A stretch of 31,590 nucleotides of DNA from Strongylocentrotus pallidus (lineage: Eukaryota; Echinodermata; Echinoidea; Camarodonta; Strongylocentrotidae), in the NCBI GenBank assembly GCA_030265145.1, contig JARBES010000126.1, positions 1,101,039 through 1,132,628 on the forward strand. The letters run 5' to 3'. Numbering within the stretch: the first letter of the stretch is position 1; each line of letters opens with the position of its first letter. This document shows, piece by piece, positions 1 through 8,560 of this stretch. The position numbers were made by a program, and so were the translations under genes. The notes under the pieces are model-generated. The model did not search any database. It was given only the letters and a program-made list of their open reading frames with translations, and was not told the origin of the DNA.

Positions 1-319
1 GGGTTGAAAATAGTCAAAGGCTCTAGTTTAGCCACTTTCTCCCAGTGCATGCAATTACTGCAGAGTTTACGTTTAATAAAACCCATAAACTCATGTCAGT
101 CATTTTGTTGTATCAAATAAGATACCTCAGCTTACATAGAATTGAAAGGGGAAACAACATTAATTCAACAAAAAGAATATATATAATTGTTCCAGGCTAT
201 GTTACAATTGCACTATAATGTTCTGTTATGGCAAAACACTTAATTAATGGGGACACAAACTCCTGTGGAATTATGACACCATTTACTGTGATGAAATTGT
301 TTTGTGTGTTTTTTTTCAG
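1..319. other. Unannotated upstream sequence
   Basis: AT-rich sequence with no supported gene. It lies outside the part shared with the second block. It ends in a T-rich tract and CAG at 317-319 that looks like a 3' splice site for the putative exon that follows. Confidence 0.4.
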
Positions 320-417
320 CTCACTGCGAAAGCGTACGAGTTTGTACAAGCGGCTTGAAATACGAAGAGTCTTCTTCAAGACGCTGATTATGACGTAGGA
401 CTTCAGGATCAGAAACA
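320..417 (+). other. Putative non-coding (5' UTR) exon of ankyrin gene copy 1
   Basis: A pyrimidine-rich tract ending in CAG (to 319) precedes this segment, and a strong donor, ACA|GTAAGT, follows at 418. All three forward frames contain stops, so it would be untranslated. The next good acceptor downstream is the one before the first coding exon at 1709, which has about 40 bases of leader before its ATG, as expected if a UTR exon is spliced to it. No counterpart is visible upstream of copy 2, where homology begins only after the gap. It could be a chance acceptor-donor pair; only transcript data would settle it. Confidence 0.35.
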
Positions 418-1708
418 GTAAGTTTTTTAAAACTTGTTATCAATCATCATCAAGTAAAACGTACGCCTCGTGTGTGACACATTTGTTATTAAAGGTTATT
501 TAAAAATTGTATTCGGGAACTACACTAGCGTAAAACATATCGCTTGTACATAAGTGATTACATTAGAAAATGGTGGAAGTAAGGGTCAAGTGTTTTTTTT
601 TATAAAATCACTATCTGCATGATTAAGAACTTAATTTACCGTCTTTGCTCCTTTCAAGAATACGGACAATGTATTGAGATGAACACGATGTTGCGATGAT
701 TACGGCAGAGAAGGAGATACACTTAGGGCCTAGCAAAATACAAAAAAAAAAAGGAAAAGAGGGAGAGAGAGAAAAAATAGAACCAATGACCCGGTGATAA
801 TTAAAATATCTCTGCTTAGAAAATGTATCTCATCTCCATGAACATCAGACAAGAAAACATTTTATGCTCAACCAATATGTGTAATCACTCATTGTACTCA
901 GACAATCATTGCAACATGTCATGTCGCACGTGTCCCACATGTTCCACGTGGAGTTAATTTCGAATACACTTTTTGTTCCTAAAATTCTCTCCTCTTAGAT
1001 GAAACTCGATGTACTCGATCCTTTTATAAATATGAGACTCCATTCTCTTTTTTAACAAATTATTTCCTCTCAGTCAAATCCATGTTTACACAACCTCTTT
1101 ATTGAAAACGTTTGAAATCACAACGCTCATGAACATTCCTTTGTGACGAAAAGCTTGGATTTCGTCCTTTGTTCCTTATGCCTCTTTACAATTCATGCTA
1201 ATGATGACCAAAAAACGCCTTTATCTGATTATTTTGATGTTACTTTTCGTTTAAAAAATCTCACATTGTAATTTACTATCATTATCAGTATAACACATTT
1301 GCTTGCTTTCCGTTTCCTTTGCAACAAAATATTCAAGGGGGCTTAAACAATTATCTAATCAGGCAGAATAATGAACAATTAATGAGGTATCAATATACGA
1401 TGAGGAGTTTGTAATAATAAATATGAAATAAATGGACCTTCCCCTTTCCCGAAAGATGGTCCCAGTATCAAATGACATGATGCAATTGCATTGCCCATAC
1501 TATTGCATATCATTCCATTGCTATTTATTAAACTTTCTTAAATGGGGTCTAACATTCGTTAATAATTACACGTCATAGTCTCTTTTTTTCTGGTAATGGA
1601 ATCCGAATAAATAGACATTGAATAACACAATGATTTTTTACAAGTTAAAATGCTGAATTCTATACTATCATTTAGATTACAACAGCAGAAATATGTCTTT
1701 TGTTGTAG
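418..1708 (+). other. Probable 5' intron or promoter region of copy 1
   Basis: No coding sequence is supported. From about 470 onward this aligns by eye with 14060-15276 upstream of copy 2, including shared words around ACACTAGCGTAAAACAT, so the tandem duplication begins here. A short GA-rich patch at about 755-775 sits where copy 2 has a long GA repeat. Short open frames at 1559-1956 on the minus strand mirror the first coding exon and are not genes. Confidence 0.5.
927..950. promoter_or_regulatory. Pair of CACGTG E-boxes
   Basis: Two perfect CACGTG palindromes lie at 927-932 and 945-950, with a CATGT-like half site between them. CACGTG is the core for bHLH/bHLH-Zip factors. They sit about 760 bp before the first coding exon of copy 1. 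The aligned stretch of copy 2 (near 14550) is shorter and lacks both. Function is inferred only. Confidence 0.3.
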
Positions 1709-1940
1709 GGCCAAGGGAACCGGCATACCACTCATCCCATTTCCAAAAATGCCATCACAATCCAGTGTTCTGAATACTGAACACAATAAAGCACACAGAG
1801 ACCATACTGATGAAGGGGATGGATTTCTGTATAATACGACCTCAACACTACAATCTGGTGCAGATATAGAGGGCGGAAAGACAGAGCTATCACGCGGTGC
1901 TCCTGTGTCCCTTGCATCTGCTGATGACAAGTGCATCTAA
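1709..1940 (+). pseudogene. N-terminal coding segment of copy 1, interrupted by a stop
   Basis: A 3' splice site (TTTTGTTGTAG, to 1708) precedes a frame reading AKGTGIPLIPFPKMPSQ, which matches the start of the copy 2 protein. The matching ATG is at 1749 with A at -3. The frame follows copy 2 closely until the TAA at 1938-1940, where copy 2 has AAA (Lys) within DDKFVKLEE. Past the stop the similarity continues for some codons (LEEFASPLQ) and then shifts frame before about 1985. Translation from 1749 would give only 63 residues, so in copy 1 this segment behaves as a broken N-terminus or an upstream ORF. Splicing around the lesion is possible, but I see no strong donor here. Confidence 0.6.
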
Positions 1941-2107
1941 TTGGAAGAATTTGCATCTCCTCTGCAGCGTGATGAGATTTCTAGATCGTTTATACATGTA
2001 CCAATACAAATGATGATCGGGATACAATTACAATAAGGGAGAAAATACATCTCAGTACTACCAACACGGTCAAACCAGATTTATCGGTTAACACTAACAT
2101 AGACCAG

Positions 2108-5100
2108 ATGGATAAGATGGATGCTGCTGTTCAACAGGTTCATTTCGCAGAAGCCGTCCTAATATATCTAAAGAATGAGGGAGCGAAGCAAAACATACAT
2201 GATAAAATGACCCTACTCTATGCTGCTGCACAATTTGGTCATTTAGACGTCGTCGACATCTTCATATCCCTCGAAAATGATGTGAATGAAGTAGATGATG
2301 ACGGGATGACTCCTCTCCACGGTGCTGCTATTCGAGGCCACATAGAGGTCATGGAATATCTCATTCAGCAAGGATTTGATGTAAACAAAGCAGATGCCAA
2401 GGGTTGGACACCCTTCAATGCTGCTGTTCAAGAGGGCCACATAGAAGCCTTGAAATATCTCATGACTAAAGGAGCAAAGCAGAACAGATATGCTGGGATG
2501 ACCCCACTCTATGCTGCAGCACAGTCTAGTCATCTAGACATCGTCAAATTCTTCATTTCCAAAGGAGCTGATGTGAACGAAGAAAATGACAACGGGATGA
2601 TTCCTCTCCATGGTGCAGCTGCTCGAGGCCACATGGAAGTCATGGAATATCTCGTTCAGCAAGGATCTGATGTGAACAAGGATGATAACACTAGCCGGAC
2701 ACCATACAATGCTGCCATTCAATACGGCCATCTAGAAGCTGCCAAATGTCTTTTAACTGAACGAGCGAAACAGAACAGATATGCTAGAATGACCTCACTT
2801 CTCGTCGCAGCACGATTAGATGATTTAGCCAACGTCAAATTCTGCATATCCAATGGAGCTGATGTAAACGAAGAAGATGACAAAGGGAGAATTCCTCTAC
2901 ACGGTGCAGCTATTAACGGTAACATAGAAATCATGGAATATCTCATTCAGCAAGGATCCGATCTGAACAAGAGAGATACCACTGGTTGGACGCCATTCAA
3001 TGCTGCCGTTCAATATGGCCATCTAGAAGCTGTCAACTGTCTCATGACTAAAGGAGCGAAGCAGAACAGATATGCCGATATGAACCCATTGTATGCCGCT
3101 GCAGTATTTGGCCATCTTGATCTTGTCAAATACTTCATTTCAAAAGGAGCTGATGTAAACCAAGAAGATGAAAAAGGGATGGTCCCTCTCCATGGTGCAG
3201 CTCTTAAAGGTGACATAGAAATCATGAAATATCTCATTCAGCAAGGATCTGATGTGAACAAAGGTTACGTCAAGGGTAGGACTCCATTCAATATTGCCGT
3301 TCAATATGGCCATCTAGAAGCTGTCAAATATCTCATTACCCAAGGAGCGAAGCGCAACAGATATGCTAGTATGACCCCACTCTATGGCGCAGCACAAGTC
3401 GGTAATTTAGACCTTGTCAAATACTTCATTTCAAAAGGAGCCGATGTGAATGAAGAACATGATGAAGGGAAGATTCCTCTCCATGGTGCAGCTCGTAATG
3501 GCCACATTAAAGTAATGGAATATCTCATTCAACATGGATCTGATGTGAACAAAAAATACAACACTGGGCAGACTCCATTCAATGCTGCCGTACAATATGG
3601 CCATCTGGAAGCCGTCAAATACCTCGTGACTAAAGGAGCGAAGCAAAACAGATATGCCGATATGACCCCATTGTATGCCGCAGCAGTATTTGGCCATCTT
3701 GATCTTGTCATATACTTCATTTCAAAAGGAGCTGATGTAAACCAAGAAGATGAAAAAGGGAAGATTCCTCTCCATGGTGCAGCTTCTAGAGGACACATAG
3801 AAGTCATGGAATATCTCATACACCAAGGGTCTGATGTTAACAAGAAAGATGCTGAGGGTTCGACACCACTTAATGCTGCTGTTCAAGGGGGCTACATTGA
3901 AGCCGTAAAATATCTCGTGACTGAAGGAGCAAAGCTAAACAAATATGCTGGTATGACCCCACTCTATGCCGCTGCATATCTTGGCCATTTAGCCATCGTC
4001 AAATTCTTCATATCAATTGGTGCTGATGTGAACGAAAAAGATGACAAAGGGAATATTCCTCTCCATGGTGCGGCATTGGGAGACCACATTAAGGTCATGG
4101 AATATCTCATTCAACAATGTTCTGATGTGAACAAAAAATACAACACTGGGCAGACTCCATTCAATGCTGCCGTACAATATGGCCATCTGGAAGCTGTCAA
4201 ATACCTCGAGACTAAAGGAGCGAAACAAAACAGATATGCCGATATGACCCCACTGTATGCCGCTGCAGTATTTGGCCATCTTGATCTTGTCATATACTTC
4301 ATTTCAAAAGGAGCTGATGTAAACCAAGAAGATGAAAACGGGAAGATTCCTCTCCATGATGCAGCTTCTGGAGGACACATAGAAGCCATGGAATATCTCA
4401 TTCAACAAGGTTCTGATGTCAACAAGAATGATTGCAGAGGTTGGACGCCATTACATGCTGCAAGCAAAAATGGTCATTTGGAAGGGGTCAAACTTCTCAT
4501 GGCGAAAGGAGCTAAGATGACCAGGTTGCACGGAATGTCTCCGCTTTACATCGCAACACAGTATGACCATGTTGATGTGGTAAACTTCCTAGTCTCCAGT
4601 GGATGTGATGTGAACGAGATAAATGAATGCGGTAAGTCCTCTCTTCATGCAGGATGTTATAATGGCAACATGGATATCGTGAAATTACTCGTTCACCACA
4701 ACGCTAATGTCAATGAACAAGATAATGATGGATGGACACCACTAGAAGCAGCTGCACAAGAAGGACACCAAGACATAGTCGATTACCTTGCACTGAATGG
4801 AGCAGACATGCACGTGAGGGACATAGATGGTTTGACACCACTTCAGGCAGCAGCAAACACAGCCCATCAACACAAAATAGAAGACATAGCATCATGTAGA
4901 GGTGGCCTGGGTGAAGAAGGAACAGGAGGTCCACGATCAGGAGGCCAGCCGAATATCATCACAAAAGTATTTGAAACGGTATCACTAAAGGATGCATACA
5001 CGCGGTCACGTACGGGAGAGTTAGCATCAGATGTAGACACTTCAGAGGAGGGGAATGACTGTACTCAAGCTGATAATGCGAAGAGAGAAGCCGATGAACT

Positions 5101-5413
5101 CTCCTTGACAAATCTTCCCACAGGGACCCATGGCGATGGAAAAGCTGGTAATGAGGAACACAATCCTTTCATTCAGGCCAAGCTGAAATGTCCTGACAAA
5201 GGGGAACAAGATCCAATGGTAGATCAGATTGAAGCAATGAAGAGCCCCTTGACCACAAATGACGCAGACGGTTCTTCCCCGTGTGGACCTCAGACATGGC
5301 AATACAGCGGATTCGATCCACCCTATCTACAAACCATGGAGACTGATGGTCACTCGTCTGAAGACCGGGAATCCGGATGGCAATCACTAATTGACGAAAA
5401 CAGGGAAATGAAA
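2108..5413 (+). CDS. Copy 1 ankyrin-array exon
   Basis: Encodes 1102 residues. After a partial repeat come nine 97-residue units, each of three ankyrin repeats. Consensus features are (M)TPLYAAAxFGHLDLVKYFISKGADVN, then IPLHGAAxxGHIEVMEYLIQQGSDVN, then TPFNAAVQYGHLEAVKYL. Each contains the ankyrin TPLHxAA helix start and the GADVN loop. A final partial repeat (LTPLQAAAN) ends the array. A tail of about 180 residues follows, acidic and rich in Gly, Ser, Thr and Pro, with no recognised domain. Ankyrin arrays bind protein partners and are usually cytosolic. The exon ends AAA|GTGAGT at 5413/5414; reading on into the intron gives only VSDY and a stop. Confidence 0.9.
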
Positions 5414-8400
5414 GTGAGTGACTATTAGATATTTAAGTTTTCTCTTAACCAAGCATATATTTCATTGAAACTGTGTTTTTAAAAGATTATGGCAAATACA
5501 AGTATGTTTGTAGGCAACCATTCAGCTATTTCTAATTTCATCATTGAGACGATTCGTATAAAGCAAAATAAATGACCTTTTGTGCATAGCCCTATGGGAA
5601 AGATCACGTAATATATCTTGCTCCCAACACAAAAAAAATCAGATTCTAAAAATAAAGAATGAAAAACTACATGCATTACTATTATACACATTGGTCAGTC
5701 ATTTCTGTTTTGAGAAATAATAACGTATTCATTCAATGCATGTATTTTAAGTTTTGTCGTGCTCGTTGTTTTGTCTAATTCCTCCTAGAACATCCGTGCT
5801 AACCAAAACTAATTGTCGCCATTTTGTCTTCTTAGTTAATATCATATCACAACACTCTAATATGACATTTACTATGATGTAATCTATTTCCCCGTCAGGA
5901 ATCTCCTCCACCGATGAACGCTGGAAATGATCTACCAAACAGCAAAACATCAGTGAAATTTGAGAGGTACTAGTCACTATACGTTTCTTTTATATATGCA
6001 AACCTTATTATTCATAGAACAAGATTATTTAGCATATAAATTTCGTCCACGATTACTTGCACATAAAAAAAACAGTTTTCTTTATGTTTATTGATATTTC
6101 AAATTAATTTATATACTCTTCATAATGCATATGAATAATCGTTATTGAAAACAGCATTATGTACGTAAACTATATGTTATATATCACCTATTAGCAGGAT
6201 GAGAGCACTTTCGGATTTGTTACCTGACTGGGCTTGATCCTTAAGAAGCTCGAGAACCGTAAACCAAGACATGATGCGGTACCCAGGGTACTGTTTAAGT
6301 ACATATTCTAAATCTAGGAATTTTTCTTGGCCATATGTGGGATTTCTGCGATGTACATGTACGGCTATTTGTAGACATTTATACATACATGTGTATATTA
6401 CAGATAATTTTTGTTAATGGGCAAGAAAAAACCATCATCTGAGCAGACACTAGTAGGAACCCAATTTTATTTGTTTAGTTTGGTCTCTCTTTACATCACC
6501 TAACTCTTATTTCTATAATTACATTCAACAGCTTCCCTACCCACCCACCAGCTGTCGTTCACCAAAAGTTGTTTGACGGAAACCCTGTCTCCACCCACGA
6601 GACCTCCTCAAACCCAGTTTGGAATATCGGGGTAAGAGAGAAGTATTGCCTCAATTTATCATTTCTTAATAACCTGATGTTGAAGTTATGAAATAGTATA
6701 ACAAGCTTATGATAAAAATGGAGTATACCGTGTGAGTCAAAAAAAAGTTTACACCTAGAAATTTTTTAATTATTTTACAAATCATCTATGAACAGTAAAT
6801 TATTTTACATCTTATGAAAGAGTGTTTTATCCCAAATCATTTGGTATCATTTTTGTGTGATATGTGTTCACGCTTAGATGAACATGTGGCATTGTTTGCG
6901 AGAGTGCAAAAATCGACTTGCGCCAAAGTGATGACAACAGCATGTATTATGTTAGGATTAGCGGAGTAAGAGAATGAATTGAATGTATCAAATGAAATGC
7001 ATTGCATACACACACACACACACGCGCACAATTGTTCGTTGATATTTGATATTCGATATTTGATATATGTGCCCTGATTAAGTTTGTTAGGGGTGTTATT
7101 TGGATCTGCAAAAACCGATTTAATACCCAAATCCCAATTGTTTTATTTAAACATCAGATAAGCAACTTTGGCGCAAGTCGATGTTTGCACTCTCGCAAAC
7201 AATGCCTCCTGTTCATTCAAGCGTGAACACATACCAACAAAAATGATACCAAATGATTTGGGATAAAACACTCTTTCAAAAGATGTATAATAATTTATTG
7301 TTCATAGATTATTTTTAAAATAATTAGCAATTTTCTAGGTGTAAACTTTTTTTTGACTCACACTGTAGTTCTGCATCTGTGCAAACTACAAAACTTATAT
7401 TATGCCTTTTTAAAGGACAACTACCAGAATATTTAGATTATATTTCGGGGCGATTATATATCAATATCATATTTATCATTCCCATATATTGAGAAATATA
7501 ATTTGTTTTCTTGTAAAACATTTAACGACAGCATCGAATGGTGTCCTCCAATCTGTATTGTTAACATCGGTTCCTTCGGAATTAGATATTCCATGAATTA
7601 ATCAAATGTCAACGACGTTCTTTCAAATTCGTACCCTTTTAGACCAAACGTCGAACAGCGGTTTACCGGTGTCCTTCAAACCTGACCCTCGCACAAACTT
7701 TCCAGCAGATGATCATCGCGTTGGCCATCATTCTTGCTGGAAGTCCAGTTCTTGTAGCAGGCGTTGATATAACTGAACGGGTAACGCTACAAGCAGGTAG
7801 ACCTGGTGTGGTCCCATTCCATCTCCCATGGTCACCTAATAGTACACTCCGAAGTTATTTTACACTTCGATTTGAATCCACACCTCATCCATTCTGCATT
7901 AATGGGGAAGTTAATATCGAGGGCTTTAAAAGCTCATCCCAATTGTCAAGATTTACAACCCCTGTCACAGATTTAGACACTTCTCCATGCGTTAATATAA
8001 TGATAGATAACGTTGATAGTCTAGACGAGGATGGGTACGTATTAACGGCAGTCTGGCATAGTTTTGAGAACGTTAGGTATGAAACTGTGAAGAAGGAAAT
8101 TGTTGTACATATTCCCCCCGGACCTGCAAAGTGCTTCATCACCTTAAGTGAAAATAGTGATTATCCCTTTGAAGTACACTGTCGAGCCCCCACTGGAAGC
8201 GTTACAACCACTCTATCATGTTACCAGAATGGTCAGATGATTGACGTCACGGGTGATATTACAGATAATGGGCTAATTACCAGAGGTATATTCTGGCTAC
8301 ACGATTACACTCATTTTTCTTGTTGCTCACATGATGTAACATTGCATTTGAATGCAACAACGTGCAATGACTTCGAGTGGCCACCTATCAAAGAAACTAC

Positions 8401-8560
8401 GAGACAGATTGTTAATACTGTACCTACATCCGTTACCACTCCCACACCCCAAGTAGAATCTCATACAGTGTCAGGGGCTTGTAGGCAGTCCTTGCTTCCT
8501 TCTATGTGGCACTTCACATACCTGTTCATATACATCCTCGCTTTTGTTACAATGTACTAA
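2108..8560 (+). CDS. Copy 1 gene model: ankyrin-repeat / Ig-like membrane protein, join(2108..5413,5899..5966,6532..6631,7643..8560)
   Basis: Four exons join with phases 0, 2 and 0 and no internal stop, giving about 1463 residues from the ATG at 2108. A second ATG at 2117 has a better context, with A at -3 and G at +4. Order: about 29 ankyrin repeats (roughly residues 10-920), charged linker, hydrophobic segment starting about residue 1181, Cys-rich ectodomain, Thr/Pro stalk, hydrophobic C-terminus. The KRR before the first hydrophobic segment suggests a cytosolic N-terminus and an outside C-terminal part. The model is supported by the same splice sites, exon lengths and frame in copy 2. The open frame extends upstream only to a TAG at 1982-1984, so the conserved N-terminal leader of copy 2 is lacking. 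Function is unknown; a role as membrane scaffold or immune-type receptor is inference. The alternative is that the ankyrin exon and terminal exon belong to two genes. Confidence 0.7.
5414..5898 (+). other. Copy 1 intron after ankyrin exon
   Basis: Begins GTGAGT and ends CCCGTCAG. It aligns with 18227-18723 in copy 2. Intron retention would end the protein four codons in, at the TAG at 5426-5428. No other feature is seen. Confidence 0.75.
5899..5966 (+). CDS. Copy 1 68-bp linker exon
   Basis: Flanked by CGTCAG at the 5' side and AG|GTACTA at the 3' side. In frame with the ankyrin exon it reads ESPPPMNAGNDLPNSK and on to FE, ending with two bases (AG) of a split Ser codon. Copy 2 has an exon of exactly the same length (18724-18791) with the same NAGND core, while the codons around it have changed. 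It encodes part of the flexible Pro/Asn-rich linker between the ankyrin array and the membrane segment. Confidence 0.75.
5967..6531 (+). other. Copy 1 intron between the two short exons
   Basis: Starts GTACTA and ends TTCAACAG. It aligns with 18792-19355. The stretch at about 6215-6320, with the palindromic core GGTACCCAGGGTACTG, is well kept in both copies. In copy 1 it is open on the minus strand; see findings. No gene is supported. Confidence 0.7.
6532..6631 (+). CDS. Copy 1 100-bp linker exon
   Basis: Preceded by ATTCAACAG and followed by GTAAGAGAG. The first base completes the split Ser codon, then 33 codons run SFPTHPPAVVHQKLFDG and on to VWNIG, leaving phase 0. Copy 2 has the same 100-bp length at 19356-19455 and a very similar peptide. 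No domain is recognised; the sequence is polar and Pro/His/Asn rich, as in a linker. It would lie on the cytosolic side, just before the KRR-flanked membrane segment. Confidence 0.75.
6632..7642 (+). other. Copy 1 last intron, carrying a DNA transposon
   Basis: Starts GTAAGA and ends CCCTTTTAG. It is about 1011 bp against 325 bp in copy 2. Nearly all of the difference is the 638-bp terminal-inverted-repeat element at 6728-7365. Confidence 0.75.
6728..7365. mobile_element. Tc1/mariner-like non-autonomous element with long terminal inverted repeats
   Basis: The left end (CCGTGTGAGTCAAAAAAAAG from 6728) and the reverse complement of the right end (CAGTGTGAGTC, ending at 7365) match. The inverted arms continue for about 205 bp on each side with scattered differences. 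TA dinucleotides flank it at 6726-6727 and 7366-7367, the target duplication typical of the Tc1/mariner superfamily, and the CAGTGTG start also fits. The roughly 230-bp centre holds a CA repeat (7009-7029) and no transposase, so it could move only with help from another element. The same intron in copy 2 lacks it and reads straight through the insertion point near 19550. Confidence 0.85.
7643..8560 (+). CDS. Copy 1 terminal exon: membrane segment, Ig-like ectodomain, GPI-type tail
   Basis: After TTTTAG the frame reads TKRRTAVYRCPSN and 22 codons in total before MIIALAIILAGSPVLVAG. This could be a signal-anchor of the long protein, or a standalone signal peptide from the ATG at 7709. The ectodomain (about 220 aa) has a first part with a DEDGY motif, like the D-x-G-x-Y of Ig V-type domains. 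A second part has paired cysteines (C158, C171, C205, C206, C219, numbered from the ATG at 7709) spaced as in an Ig-like fold. Sequons occur at N44 and N215. A stalk (TVPTSVTTPTP) leads to SGACRQSLLPS and a hydrophobic end with no cytosolic tail, the pattern of a GPI-attachment signal. Two further cysteines, 63 and 94, are present only in this copy. The Ig assignment is by pattern and needs a structure or profile comparison. Confidence 0.75.
   Translation, partial: TKRRTAVYRCPSNLTLAQTFQQMIIALAIILAGSPVLVAGVDITERVTLQAGRPGVVPFHLPWSPNSTLRSYFTLRFESTPHPFCINGEVNIEGFKSSSQLSRFTTPVTDLDTSPCVNIMIDNVDSLDEDGYVLTAVWHSFENVRYETVKKEIVVHIPPGPAKCFITLSENSDYPFEVHCRAPTGSVTTTLSCYQNGQMIDVTGDITDNGLITRGIFWLHDYTHFSCCSHDVTLHLNATTCNDFEWPPIKETTRQIVNTVPTSVTTPTPQVESHTVSGACRQSLLPSMWHFTYLFIYILAFVTMY

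Noticed and set aside
2243-5387. Many minus-strand open frames across the ankyrin exons of both copies
   Set aside because: They recur every 291 bp and are mirror frames of the repeated plus-strand coding sequence.
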